A stretch of DNA of 64,000 bases, taken from NCBI RefSeq assembly GCF_030263895.1, contig NZ_CP127161.1:2170001-2234000 (forward strand). Reading direction: 5' to 3'. This DNA comes from Proteiniborus sp. MB09-C3 (GTDB lineage: Bacteria; Bacillota; Clostridia; Tissierellales; Proteiniboraceae). The notes below the pieces were generated by a model. That model did not search any database and was not told the DNA's origin. It saw only the letters and a list, made by a program, of their open reading frames with translations. Both the position numbers and the translations under genes were made by a program. Of this stretch, positions 1 through 8,642 are shown one piece after another; the first letter of the stretch is position 1; every line of letters starts with the position of its first letter.

Positions 1-2
1 GG

Positions 3-86
3 CATAGGATTATGTTTCACAGAATAGGCTGCGATGATGTTCAAAAAGCACTTGGATGGCACAACAGGAAATATTTGTACCTGTAA
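3..86 (+). CDS. Possible 3' end of an upstream gene (27 codons visible)
   Basis: The third frame is open from the window edge to a TAA at 84-86. The last residues read GCDDVQKALGWHNRKYLYL. The pattern loosely recalls the C-terminal end of a tyrosine recombinase (DVQ...LGH), but it is far too short to assign. It could equally be chance. Confidence 0.25.
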   Translation, partial: HRIMFHRIGCDDVQKALGWHNRKYLYL

Positions 87-216
87 AAATATGTTTTAAA
101 TAAGCATAATAGAATCACACCAAATTGCAATGCTTAAACTAATTGTTTTAATATGACATAAGGTTGTCGTATTATATATGATATTATATATATTAAAAAG
201 ATGGAGTGTGAAAATT

Positions 217-1083
217 ATGCTTTCTAAAGTGATTTTCTCTGAAAAACCAATTTTGTCATTTGATATTAACAATAATGAAAATGAAATTATTGCTATTAGC
301 GAAAAAAATGTCTATCGCTATGAATTATTATCTGGAAATTTAGTTATGAAAAAAGAATTATTTACAAAGAATGGACTTTCAAGAAAAGTATTGTGTGATG
401 ATAAATTAATTTATTGCAAAGATTTTTGTACCTTTTATGTTCTTGATTATAATTCATTAAATGTTATATTTAAATCTGAACTTGGTACGAATTTATCTTC
501 AGATATTTGCGGGCTTGATTTCGATGATACTAATATATATGCTAGTATACGTGGAGGAGGGCTAGCCATAATCAATAAAGAAAATTATGATATTAAAAAA
601 TTAACCATTTCAAGCAATAGTCTTTGGAATGTTAAATCTGATACTGAATATATTTATGGGGGCGCAGTGAATGGTACATTTTTTGTAATTAATAAAAAAA
701 CATTGGAGATTGTCGCATGTTTAGATGGGCATAAGGAAAATTGTGATGACTTTATTATTTGTGAAGATTTTATAATTACCTCAAGTAAAGATAAATTGAT
801 TAAAAGAAATAAGAAAACATTCGATATTATTCAACAAGTAAAAAAACCACATAAATATCAGTTCTCTATTATTGACTTTTGGAACGATTATTTTATCACA
901 GCTGCTTTTCGCGATGGTATAATACGAATATGGGATACAAAATCAATGGAGATATTGAGAGATGTGAATATTATAAATTGTCTTACCGGCTATGCTAAAA
1001 TTGAAAATAATCTATTGTATTTATCTTCAAGGGCGATAAATGGAATTGATCGTGTTAATCTTACTAAATTGCTTGATTTATAA
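217..1083 (+). CDS. WD40/quinoprotein-like beta-propeller protein
   Basis: 288 aa. The start at 217 follows a GGAG at 203-206; an in-frame ATG at 178 lacks a ribosome-binding site. There is no signal peptide or membrane segment, so it should be cytoplasmic. The protein is built from repeated 35-40 residue beta units, the clearest being DGIIRIWDTKSMEIL near residue 240, which has a WD40-type D...IW/WD core; others are KDKLIKRNKKTFDI and NGTFFVINKKTLEI. Propellers of this kind are protein-interaction scaffolds, and no catalytic residues are visible. The gene stands alone: the next gene is 600 bp away and a strong terminator lies between. Function unknown. Confidence 0.75.
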   Translation: MLSKVIFSEKPILSFDINNNENEIIAISEKNVYRYELLSGNLVMKKELFTKNGLSRKVLCDDKLIYCKDFCTFYVLDYNSLNVIFKSELGTNLSSDICGLDFDDTNIYASIRGGGLAIINKENYDIKKLTISSNSLWNVKSDTEYIYGGAVNGTFFVINKKTLEIVACLDGHKENCDDFIICEDFIITSSKDKLIKRNKKTFDIIQQVKKPHKYQFSIIDFWNDYFITAAFRDGIIRIWDTKSMEILRDVNIINCLTGYAKIENNLLYLSSRAINGIDRVNLTKLLDL

Positions 1084-1260
1084 ATGAATAGATATTTACA
1101 TTAAAATTATATTTTATGACATCTTTTATGACCTATTAATTGAATTTTTGCTGAAGGAAGTCCATTACTGCAAAAGGATAATCAATTGTTTGAAAAATAA
1201 AATATATCCTATTGTGAGCATAATCTCATGCATCTATTTTGACATAATTGCACAAAAAAT

Positions 1261-1310
1261 AAAAAAGATGAGTAAATATTGTTATTAGTATTTACTCATC
1301 TTTTTTATTT
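1261..1310 (+). terminator. Strong rho-independent (probably bidirectional) terminator
   Basis: A perfect 18-bp inverted repeat (1261-1278 with 1289-1306, 10-nt loop), A-rich on the left and T-rich on the right, so it can stop transcription in either direction. It lies 180 bp after the propeller gene. Confidence 0.85.
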
Positions 1311-1679
1311 TTCAGTTTTGTTTGATATACAATGTAATATTAATTCATTTGACGAATTATCCAAGATATAGAAGCTGCAAAATAATTTTTTAACTTATTA
1401 GAAAATAGAAGGAAAAAGAAGCCGTATATAGAATAGTCTATACATAGTAATAAGGTTAACAAAACCATAAGATTGCCTAAATCTTTTTCTCATATCCCAT
1501 AGGGAAGTTCTTATTTTTTCTTAGAGCTAACTCTCATAAAATAGCTTAAAAAAAAGGTTCTTATTTGTATTATTTTTTCGTTAAAAGTCCTTTTTAATAA
1601 TAACAAAATTAATTTTTTGTTAATTAAATTATGAGAACTCTCATAATCTATAGTATAAAGAAAAAGGGGGGCAAGCTTT
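1311..1679. promoter_or_regulatory. AT-rich intergenic region with palindromic operator-like sites before the SPOR gene
   Basis: No ORF is credible here. An 8-bp inverted repeat (1601-1608/1615-1622, TAACAAAA/TTTTGTTA) is followed by a 20-bp palindrome at 1628-1647 made of two 9-bp arms (ATTATGAGA/TCTCATAAT) around AC. The 11-mer AACTCTCATAA occurs at 1529-1539 and again at 1636-1646. Candidate promoter parts are TTGTTA at 1617-1622 and CATAAT at 1642-1647 (19-bp spacer, unusually long) or TATAAA at 1654-1659. An AAGGGGGG ribosome-binding site precedes the ATG at 1680. The binding factor is unknown. Confidence 0.5.
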
Positions 1680-2243
1680 ATGAGAAGAAATGTGAGAAGG
1701 AGAGTAAGTAATACTAGTAAGGACAGGCTTTATACTATTTTTGCCTTTTTTATAGTAGCACCTATTATTTCTATTGTGCTAGCGATTGTCTTAGTACAAA
1801 ATGTGATATTGCCTAGACTTGAAGAAGGACAAAACGCTATTAGTACAATTGAAGATAATCTTGATAAAAAAGGAATGAATAACTTAGATTCAAATATTGA
1901 TTCCAATTCAGCTGGAGATAAAGACATGTCTGGATTGGAACCCGTAGACGAAACAGACCAAAAGCCTGAATCAAATGATGAAAATACCATTGAAACTACT
2001 TTCTATAGTGTACAGATAGGTAACTTTAGCAGTACAGCTAATGCTGAAACTTTTATTAAGGAACTTAAAGAAAAGAATATTAACGATGGATACATAGTTA
2101 ATGTGGGAGAGTCATACAAAGTTTTTGCAGGTGAATTTCAAGCTAAAGAAGAGGCCTATAGTTACTTAGAAAATATAAAAAAGTTATATGAGGATGCCTT
2201 TGTTAATTCAGTATCTAGTAAAGACAAGATCACGAAACCCTAA
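1680..2243 (+). CDS. SPOR-domain membrane protein
   Basis: 187 aa. A basic N-terminus (RRNVRRRVS) leads into one transmembrane helix at about residues 18-44, then an acidic, Ser/Asn-rich linker (about 50-105), then a C-terminal SPOR domain (about 107-185) beginning FYSVQIGNFSS. SPOR domains bind denuded septal peptidoglycan, so the protein probably sits in the membrane with its C-terminus outside, at division or spore septa. The start follows a strong GGGGGG ribosome-binding site. It is 98 bp upstream of the DRTGG gene and may share its transcript. Confidence 0.88.
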   Translation: MRRNVRRRVSNTSKDRLYTIFAFFIVAPIISIVLAIVLVQNVILPRLEEGQNAISTIEDNLDKKGMNNLDSNIDSNSAGDKDMSGLEPVDETDQKPESNDENTIETTFYSVQIGNFSSTANAETFIKELKEKNINDGYIVNVGESYKVFAGEFQAKEEAYSYLENIKKLYEDAFVNSVSSKDKITKP

Positions 2244-2341
2244 TAGAATAGGGAAATGACATTGCTTTAAAGATAAAGCATATCTAAACTATGGCCATTG
2301 TAAAAAATAATCTTTTATGTATAAAGATTGGGGTGAAAAAA

Positions 2342-2704
2342 ATGAAATTAAGCGAGATTAGGGACATATTAGAAGCAAAGGTATTAGTAGGGGAGGGATT
2401 TTTAGAAAGAGAAGTATATTCAGCATTTGGTTCTGATTTGATGAGTGATGTTCTTGCATTTATTAATGAAAACTCAATATTATTAACAGGCCTTACAAAT
2501 ACACAGGTCATAAGAACTGCTGAAGCAGCTGACTTTTTTGCTATTGTATTTGTAAGAGGAAAAAGACCAAGCGAAGATTTATTAGATCTAGCATTGGAAA
2601 AAAATATTACAATAATGACTACAGAATACACTCTCTATACCGCCAGTGGTAGACTTTATGAAAAAGGACTGAAGGGAGTAAAAATTGAGGGCGTGATAAG
2701 ATAA
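2342..2704 (+). CDS. DRTGG-domain protein, first gene of HydA-like sensor cluster
   Basis: 120 aa. The ATG at 2342 is preceded by GGGGTG; an upstream in-frame ATG at 2291 has no ribosome-binding site. The whole protein is a single DRTGG-type alpha/beta domain (MKLSEIRDILEAKVL..., LLTGLTNTQVIRTAEAADF, IMTTEYTLYTASGRLYEKG). DRTGG domains are small putative ligand-binding modules; one is also found in CBS-PPases, where it lies with the nucleotide-sensing CBS domains. Its stop codon is immediately followed by the ATG of the ATPase gene, so the two are translationally coupled. Such genes commonly accompany [FeFe]-hydrogenase-like sensors in Clostridia; a sensing role here is inferred. Confidence 0.82.
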   Translation: MKLSEIRDILEAKVLVGEGFLEREVYSAFGSDLMSDVLAFINENSILLTGLTNTQVIRTAEAADFFAIVFVRGKRPSEDLLDLALEKNITIMTTEYTLYTASGRLYEKGLKGVKIEGVIR

Positions 2705-3136
2705 ATGAGTTCAAATAACGATAAGATTATACTAGAGTACTACATTATGAAAAATGATTTTAAGAGTGCTGGTGAAGCATCAAGTAATGTTAAAAAGGTG
2801 CTTAATCAGCTGGGAGTTGATTCTAAAACAGTTAGAAGAGTTGCCATAGCAACCTATGAAGCAGAAATGAATATAGTAATCCATTCAAATGGAGGCAATA
2901 TTATTGTAACTATATCCTCGGATAAAATTGAAATAATAGCCCATGATGAAGGGCCAGGCATAAAAGACATAGAGCTGGCCATGCAAGAAGGATATTCAAC
3001 TGCTTCAAATCAGGTCCGAGAATTAGGATTTGGAGCGGGTATGGGCATTCCAAATATGAAAAAATGCTCAGATGTTTTTAGTATCTCATCCCATGAAAAT
3101 GAGAAAACTTTGGTCTCAATGACAATGTATATGTGA
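2705..3136 (+). CDS. RsbW/RsbT-like GHKL ATPase (anti-sigma/serine kinase type)
   Basis: 143 aa, a stand-alone HATPase_c domain. The ATP-binding boxes are clear: N-box EAEMNIVIHS, G1 HDEGPGI, and G2 GFGAGMGIPNM. There is no histidine phosphoacceptor or membrane segment. In this family such proteins phosphorylate a Ser/Thr of a partner or sequester a sigma factor. The gene is coupled to the preceding DRTGG gene (stop and start adjacent) and precedes the HydA-like protein, so it is probably the output or modifying arm of a redox-sensing module. No STAS partner is encoded nearby. Confidence 0.88.
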   Translation: MSSNNDKIILEYYIMKNDFKSAGEASSNVKKVLNQLGVDSKTVRRVAIATYEAEMNIVIHSNGGNIIVTISSDKIEIIAHDEGPGIKDIELAMQEGYSTASNQVRELGFGAGMGIPNMKKCSDVFSISSHENEKTLVSMTMYM

Positions 3137-3170
3137 TAATAATATAGAAAATAACTAGTGGGTGATAAAC

Positions 3171-4454
3171 TTGAAGGAATATTTTCATTCGGTAGTCTTA
3201 GACAAACATAAATGTAATGGATGTACAAACTGTATGCGAAAATGTCCTACTGAAGCAATAAGGATAAGGGATAAAAAAGCAGTTATCACAAAAGATAGAT
3301 GTATTGACTGTGGCGAATGCATTAGGGTGTGCCCTTATCATGCTAAAGATGTTATAGTAGATGACTTAAGTGTATTAAAAAACTATAAATATAATATAGC
3401 TATTTCTCCTATGTCATTATACGGTCAGTTTAGTGTAGATACTGATATGAACAAAGTTTTTTCTGGAATAAAGGCTTTAGGTTTTGACTGTGTTTTTGAT
3501 GAAGGTCTTTCAGCAGATGTACTAACCATTGCAATAAGAAATATTTTAAAAAGTAATAATCTGCAAAAACCTGTAATTTCATCATTCTGTCCTGCTGTTC
3601 TAAGAATTATACAGGTAAGGTTCCCCTCTTTAATAGATAATATCATAGAAGTAGAATCTCCAATGGAAGTAGGAGCTAGAATAGTAAAAACGAAAGCCAT
3701 GAAAGAATACGGATTAGATTTTAATGATATTGGTGTCTTTTATTTAGCCCAATGTCCAGCTAGGGTAACTAGTATAAATCGCCCTATTGGAATACGAAGT
3801 TCATATATTAATGGAGCTATGTCTATTAAATCAATTTACGGAGATATTGTAAAAAACGCCAAGAAAGTTCAAAAAGATGAAGAATATATGAGAGCTTCTC
3901 CAAAAGGAGTTGGCTGGGGAAGAGCAGGCGGCCAGAGCTATGCTATCGGGGTAGAAAACTATTTGGCAGTAGATGGGATTGAACATGTAATCAAAGTTCT
4001 TGAGGAGATCGAGCTAGGGAAATTAAGTAATATTGATTATTTTGAAGGATTAGCATGTATAGGAGGGTGTGTAGGCGGACCTCTTAATGTAGAAAACCCT
4101 TTCATTGCTAAAGCCAGAATAAGAAATATTGCAAGGACCTCAGAGAAATGTGATTTTCTTAATAATGAATTCATAAATGAAATTCTAGCCCAAGGGCTTA
4201 TAAATTGGACTGAGAAAATAACTCCAAAGGGAGTAATGACTTTAGATGATGATATAGCTAAAGCTATTAAAAAGATTGAAATGCTAAATCAAATACGTAA
4301 AGAATTGCCAGGAACTGATTGTGGTTCCTGCGGAGCTCCTTCGTGTAATGCTTTGGCGGAGGATGTTGTTAGAGATAAAGCCAAGATAGAAGATTGTATT
4401 TTCATATTAAAAGAAAAAATTAGAGAAAAAGAAAAATATGGAGGTAAACTATGA
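3171..4454 (+). CDS. HydS-like [FeFe]-hydrogenase-related Fe-S protein (putative redox/H2 sensor)
   Basis: 427 aa with a TTG start at 3171, placed 5 nt after GGTGA; a GTG at 3162 overlaps that ribosome-binding site and is less likely. Residues about 10-62 hold two ferredoxin motifs (CNGCTNCMRKCP, CIDCGECIRVCP). The central part is a hydrogenase H-cluster domain: Cys140 in SSFCP, Cys195 in AQCPARV, Cys296 and Cys300 in ACIGGC match the four ligands of the [4Fe-4S] part. The Cys that relays protons in true hydrogenases (TSCCP) is Phe here, and the lysine motif after the second Cys is missing, so H2 turnover is probably weak or absent. The C-terminus carries an RnfB-type Fe-S domain (DCGSCGAPSC). 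No PAS domain is present. Flanked by ATPase, DRTGG and PHP genes. Confidence 0.85.
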   Translation: MKEYFHSVVLDKHKCNGCTNCMRKCPTEAIRIRDKKAVITKDRCIDCGECIRVCPYHAKDVIVDDLSVLKNYKYNIAISPMSLYGQFSVDTDMNKVFSGIKALGFDCVFDEGLSADVLTIAIRNILKSNNLQKPVISSFCPAVLRIIQVRFPSLIDNIIEVESPMEVGARIVKTKAMKEYGLDFNDIGVFYLAQCPARVTSINRPIGIRSSYINGAMSIKSIYGDIVKNAKKVQKDEEYMRASPKGVGWGRAGGQSYAIGVENYLAVDGIEHVIKVLEEIELGKLSNIDYFEGLACIGGCVGGPLNVENPFIAKARIRNIARTSEKCDFLNNEFINEILAQGLINWTEKITPKGVMTLDDDIAKAIKKIEMLNQIRKELPGTDCGSCGAPSCNALAEDVVRDKAKIEDCIFILKEKIREKEKYGGKL

Positions 4455-4783
4455 AACTTTCTTCAATAGCCGATAAATTAAACCTTGAAATAGTTACTGG
4501 GCCTGAATTAGAGGAGAAAGAAGTAGAGGGCGTATACATTGGAGACTTGCTAAGCATAGTGATGTCAAAGGCACAGCAAAATTTTTTATGGATTACTATT
4601 CAAACCCATATAAATATTGTAGCTGTGGCAACATTGGTAGATTTGGCAGGGATAATAATTGTAGAGGGAATGGATATAGAAAAAGATGCAGTTGAAAAGG
4701 CAAGAGAAGTAGGCATTCCTCTTTTTAAATCTAAATTAAGTGCCTATGATATTGCATGCAAATTAAAAGAAATTGGGATATAA
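4451..4783 (+). CDS. Second DRTGG-domain protein
   Basis: 110 aa, one DRTGG-like domain with the same fold pattern as the 2342-2704 product (MKLSSIADKLNLEIVTG, EGVYIGDLLSIVM, then a hydrophobic strand IIIVEGM). Its ATG overlaps the HydA-like gene's TGA as ATGA, which indicates translational coupling. Two DRTGG proteins flanking one Fe-S sensor suggests that they bind the same or related ligands. The exact ligand is unknown. Confidence 0.82.
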   Translation: MKLSSIADKLNLEIVTGPELEEKEVEGVYIGDLLSIVMSKAQQNFLWITIQTHINIVAVATLVDLAGIIIVEGMDIEKDAVEKAREVGIPLFKSKLSAYDIACKLKEIGI

Positions 4784-4784
4784 A

Positions 4785-5498
4785 ATGAAAATAGCCTATG
4801 ATCTCCATATACATTCTGCATTGTCTCCATGTGGGGATAATGACATGACTCCAAATAATATCGTTAATATGGCATATTTAAAAGGACTGAATGTTATAGC
4901 TATTACAGATCATAATTCAATGTTAAACGTAATACCAGCCATAGAGGTTGCAAATATGAGGGGGATTCTAGTAGTTCCAGGAATAGAGGTAACTACAAGA
5001 GAGGAAGTACATGTTTTGTGTTATTTTTCAACAATTGAAGATGGCATGTCCTTTCAAGATTTAATATATGACAGTCTTCCAAACATCCTTAATAAAGAAG
5101 AGATTTTTGGTGAACAGCTTCTATTTGACAATGAAGATAACATTGTAGGGAAAATAGATAAAATGCTGCTGAGTAGCAGCAAATATTCTATAGGAGAAAT
5201 ATTTAACCTAGTGAAGATATATAATGGGGTGCTTGTTCCTGCTCATATAGATAAAAGCTCCTTTAGCATATTATCTACACTGGGGTTTATCCCAAGCAAT
5301 ATAGATATTAAAACAATAGAGATCTTTGATTTAAATAGACTAGGGGATATGACAAAAGCTTTACAGCAAGAAAAATATAGAATTATAAAGAACTCAGATG
5401 CTCATTATCTTGCTAGCATAAATGAAGCAGATTACTATATGGATTTAGACACTCTTACAGCTAAATCAATAGTAGACTATCTTAAAGGCGGGTTGTGA
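4785..5498 (+). CDS. PHP-domain metal-dependent phosphoesterase
   Basis: 237 aa. The ATG at 4785 sits 7 nt after GGGA; the TTG at 4773 upstream has no site. PHP signature motifs are present: DLHIHSALSPCGDN near the N-terminus, ITDHNS, PGIEVTTREEVHVLCYF, PAHIDKS and, near the C-terminus, NSDAHY. These residues bind two or three metals in the family, which hydrolyses phosphoesters (nucleotide or sugar phosphates). It overlaps or abuts its neighbours in the cluster, suggesting that it makes or breaks the small-molecule signal sensed there; that role is an inference. Confidence 0.88.
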   Translation: MKIAYDLHIHSALSPCGDNDMTPNNIVNMAYLKGLNVIAITDHNSMLNVIPAIEVANMRGILVVPGIEVTTREEVHVLCYFSTIEDGMSFQDLIYDSLPNILNKEEIFGEQLLFDNEDNIVGKIDKMLLSSSKYSIGEIFNLVKIYNGVLVPAHIDKSSFSILSTLGFIPSNIDIKTIEIFDLNRLGDMTKALQQEKYRIIKNSDAHYLASINEADYYMDLDTLTAKSIVDYLKGGL

Positions 5499-5504
5499 TA
5501 AAAA

Positions 5505-6047
5505 TTGAAAGAATTATCCTTACATGTATTAGATTTAGCGGAAAATTCAATAAGAGCAAAAGCAAAGCTAGTGACAATATCTATAACTGAAGATTTGAAT
5601 CATAATCTTCTAAAAATTTTAATAGAAGACAATGGAAATGGTATGGACGAAGAACTACTAAGCGTTGCTGATGACCCTTTCACTACTACTAGAAAAACTA
5701 GAAATGTTGGTCTTGGATTATCACTTTTGAAAGCAGCAGCTCTAAGAGCGGAGGGAGATTTTCATATTACCTCTGAAAAGGGTACAGGAACAAAAATAGA
5801 AGCAACCTTTAAGCATAACCATATTGATAGAGCACCTATTGGAAATATGGGTAGCACCATTGCTACTATATTAATCAGGAAAGAAAAAATTGATATACTG
5901 TATATTCATCAGGTAAATGGAAGGCAATTTATATTTAGTACAAAAGAAATAAAAAAACTCCTAGGAGAAGTTAGTATAAATACTCCAGAAGTTATTCTAT
6001 GGATAAAGGATTATATAAATGAAAATGTCAGCGAATTAAATAAATAA
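5505..6047 (+). CDS. GHKL ATPase (histidine-kinase-like, no phosphoacceptor domain)
   Basis: 180 aa from a TTG at 5505. An HATPase_c domain fills the first 110 residues: N-box LDLAENSIRAKA, G1 EDNGNGMD, F-box DPFTTTRKT, G2 NVGLGLSLL. The remaining 70 residues are unassigned. It lacks a HisKA or transmembrane region, so it is not a conventional sensor kinase. It is the last gene of the compact 2342-6047 set; a 300-bp gap then separates it from rnfC. Confidence 0.85.
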   Translation: MKELSLHVLDLAENSIRAKAKLVTISITEDLNHNLLKILIEDNGNGMDEELLSVADDPFTTTRKTRNVGLGLSLLKAAALRAEGDFHITSEKGTGTKIEATFKHNHIDRAPIGNMGSTIATILIRKEKIDILYIHQVNGRQFIFSTKEIKKLLGEVSINTPEVILWIKDYINENVSELNK

Positions 6048-6353
6048 TGTAAACAATAAAGATTATAACTTAAAGCTTAAAGGGGTGTACAATAAATAAA
6101 AAAAGTGTTACAATAGAAGAAAAGTAAAAAAGGGCCTATAATAAGGTCCTAATTTTATTGTTATGAAATTATGTATGTTAAAATTTTAACAATAAGACCT
6201 CACTTTTTTCTACATGCCTTGTCAAAAAACAATAGATACAACTGATAATATTGTTTATTTATTATCAATGCAGGTTTTTTGTATACAAAGGTAGAATAGT
6301 TTATTTTGGCACTATATAATCAATATAAAATTAACTAGCAAGAGGTGAAAAGT
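6048..6353. promoter_or_regulatory. Intergenic region between sensor cluster and rnf operon
   Basis: No ORF. A short hairpin at about 6131-6153 (AGGGCC/GGTCCT) followed by AATTTTATT could be a weak terminator. An 8-bp inverted repeat TGATAATA/TATTATCA with a 9-nt loop lies near 6242-6266 and could be an operator. A good -10 element TATAAT is at 6315-6320; no convincing -35 was found. AGAGGTGA at 6341-6348 is the rnfC ribosome-binding site. Confidence 0.5.
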
Positions 6354-7682
6354 ATGAATCTTAAAAGCTTTACCTTTAAGGGTGGAATACATCCTCCACA
6401 CTATAAAAGGTACTCAGAAAAAGCAGAGATAGAAAAAGCTGAAGAACCAAAGGTAGTTATTATTCCGATGCAGCAGCATATAGGTGCACCATGTGAGCCT
6501 ATAGTTAAAGTAGGTGACAAGGTAAAGATTGGCCAGAAAATTGGTGAGGCAAAGGCCTTTGTCTCTGCACCAATACACTCTAGTATTTCTGGCATAGTCA
6601 AAAAAATATCCTCTATGAATACTCCTACTGGCAGTGGGGTTATGTGTGTGACAATAGAATCTGATGAACTAAATGAGATTCATGAAAACGTTATGTCAAA
6701 AGGAGACATAGAAAAACTTACTAAGGAAGAGATCATTAATATTATCAAAGAAGCTGGTATAACTGGACAAGGAGGAGCAAGTTTCCCCACACATGTGAAG
6801 CTATCTCCGCCGCCAGACAAAAAAATAGATACAGTTATTCTTAATGGTGCAGAATGTGAACCATTTTTAACTGCTGATCACAGGTTGATGCTAGAGCAGC
6901 CAGAGAAAGTTGTTTATGGGCTTAAAGCTCTGATGAAGGCAGTAGGAGTAAATAAAGGATATATAGGTATTGAAAATAATAAACCAGATGCAATAAAAGC
7001 AATGGTTAAAGCAGCAGAAAAGGAGTCTAATATTGAGGTAGTGTCTCTTGTAGCTAAATATCCTCAAGGAGATGAAAAACGATTAATAAATGCAGTAACA
7101 GGAAGAGTAGTACCTTCAGGTGGGCTTCCGATGGATGTGGGAGTTATTGTAAATAACGTAGGAACTGCATCAGCAATTGCTAATGCAATACAAACTGGGA
7201 TGCCTTTAGTAGAGAGGGTAGTTACTGTTACTGGTAGTGCAATAAATACACCGAAGAACCTTTTAGTGAAGATAGGAACTCCATTTAAAGATATTATTGC
7301 CCAATGTGGAGGATATAAGGAAACTCCAGGAAAAATAATAATGGGTGGACCAATGATGGGACTTGCTCAATTTACAGACGAAGTACCTGTTATAAAAGGT
7401 ACCTCTGGCGTTTTAATATTAAATGAAAAAGAAGCTAGAATTCCAGAGCCTGATCCTTGTATTAGATGTGGTAAATGTGTGGATATTTGTCCAGTAAATT
7501 TACAGCCATTATTCATTAGTCAATTGTCTTTAAAGGGTCAATATGATGATACACAAAAATATCATGTACTAGATTGTATAGAATGTGGTTCATGCTCTTT
7601 TATTTGTCCATCTAAAAGACCACTGTTACAATCTATAAGAGTAGCGAAAAGAGAAGTACTAGCAAAAAGAAAGAAAAGCTAA
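6354..7682 (+). CDS. rnfC: Rnf complex subunit C (NADH-oxidising, peripheral)
   Basis: 442 aa from the ATG at 6354, 5 nt after AGAGGTGA. The N-terminal HPPHYK segment, a biotinyl-like fold, then the NADH/FMN-binding NuoF-like domain (GITGQGGASFPTHVKL, ILNGAECEPF, YPQGDEKRLI) are as expected. Two C-terminal [4Fe-4S] motifs are CIRCGKCVDICP and CIECGSCSFICP. RnfC passes electrons between NAD and the membrane part of the ferredoxin:NAD+ oxidoreductase, which pumps Na+ or H+. First gene of rnfCDGEAB. Confidence 0.97.
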   Translation: MNLKSFTFKGGIHPPHYKRYSEKAEIEKAEEPKVVIIPMQQHIGAPCEPIVKVGDKVKIGQKIGEAKAFVSAPIHSSISGIVKKISSMNTPTGSGVMCVTIESDELNEIHENVMSKGDIEKLTKEEIINIIKEAGITGQGGASFPTHVKLSPPPDKKIDTVILNGAECEPFLTADHRLMLEQPEKVVYGLKALMKAVGVNKGYIGIENNKPDAIKAMVKAAEKESNIEVVSLVAKYPQGDEKRLINAVTGRVVPSGGLPMDVGVIVNNVGTASAIANAIQTGMPLVERVVTVTGSAINTPKNLLVKIGTPFKDIIAQCGGYKETPGKIIMGGPMMGLAQFTDEVPVIKGTSGVLILNEKEARIPEPDPCIRCGKCVDICPVNLQPLFISQLSLKGQYDDTQKYHVLDCIECGSCSFICPSKRPLLQSIRVAKREVLAKRKKS

Positions 7683-7700
7683 TTGATTGGGGGGATAATA

Positions 7701-8642
7701 ATGGAAAATAAATTGATTGCTTCATCTTCTCCACATATAAGGTCAGATGAAACTATTTCTAGAATAATGCTGGACGTAATCATAGCACTTCTTCCTGCCA
7801 CATTAGCCAGCATATACTTTTTTAGATTCAATGCTTTAAAATTAATAGTTCTTTCTGTATTATCAGCAGTAATTACAGAAGCAATATTTCAGAAAGCTAG
7901 GAAAAAACCTGTAACTATAAATGATTTAAGTGCAGTGGTAACTGGATTATTGTTAGCATTTAATATTCCTTCCTCAGCACCATGGTGGATACCAGTTATA
8001 GGTTCAGCCTTTGCTATTGCCATAGTAAAACAATTTTTTGGTGGACTAGGACATAATTTCATGAATCCTGCATTAGCTGCAAGGGCAATGCTTTTAGCAT
8101 CCTGGCCAACAATAATGACAGAGTGGGTGACTCCAGGGGCAGATGCCGTAAGTACAGCTACACCACTAGCAATTCTAAAGGGACAGGCTGAAGGAATTCT
8201 TCCCTCTTTGACTGACATGCTAATGGGAAATATGGGTGGTAGCTTAGGAGAAACCTCTGCTATTTTACTAATAATAGGCGGGATATATTTACTGTATAGA
8301 GGAGTAATTAACTGGAGAATACCATTTACCTATATTGGTACCGTTGCAGTTATAATGCTTGCTTTTGGTGGTGGAATCCAAAATACTATGTATCATTTAC
8401 TATCAGGTGGATTAATGCTTGGAGCATTCTTTATGGCTACAGACTATGCATCTTCACCAGTCACAAAAAAAGGTCAAATCATATTTGGAATCGGAGCAGG
8501 ATTATTAACTTCTGTGATTAGGCTGAAAGGTGGCTATCCTGAAGGAGTATCCTATTCAATACTTTTGATGAATGTGGCTGCGCCATTAATTGATAAGTAT
8601 ACTGGCCCAAAAGTTTTTGGGGAGGTGAAGCAGAATGCGTGA
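7701..8642 (+). CDS. rnfD: Rnf complex membrane subunit D
   Basis: 313 aa. The ATG at 7701 follows GGGGGG; the TTG at 7683 overlaps no site. About nine hydrophobic segments are visible. The STATPL motif (in GADAVSTATPLA) matches the Thr that carries covalently bound FMN in RnfD/NqrB. It overlaps rnfG by 8 nt, as is usual for this operon. Integral membrane part of the ion pump. Confidence 0.96.
   Translation: MENKLIASSSPHIRSDETISRIMLDVIIALLPATLASIYFFRFNALKLIVLSVLSAVITEAIFQKARKKPVTINDLSAVVTGLLLAFNIPSSAPWWIPVIGSAFAIAIVKQFFGGLGHNFMNPALAARAMLLASWPTIMTEWVTPGADAVSTATPLAILKGQAEGILPSLTDMLMGNMGGSLGETSAILLIIGGIYLLYRGVINWRIPFTYIGTVAVIMLAFGGGIQNTMYHLLSGGLMLGAFFMATDYASSPVTKKGQIIFGIGAGLLTSVIRLKGGYPEGVSYSILLMNVAAPLIDKYTGPKVFGEVKQNA

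Noticed and set aside
2705-3136. SpoIIAB (anti-sigma-F) assignment
   Set aside because: The GHKL motifs fit the wider RsbW/RsbT class, but no spoIIAA or sigF is adjacent, and the gene sits in a redox-sensor cluster.
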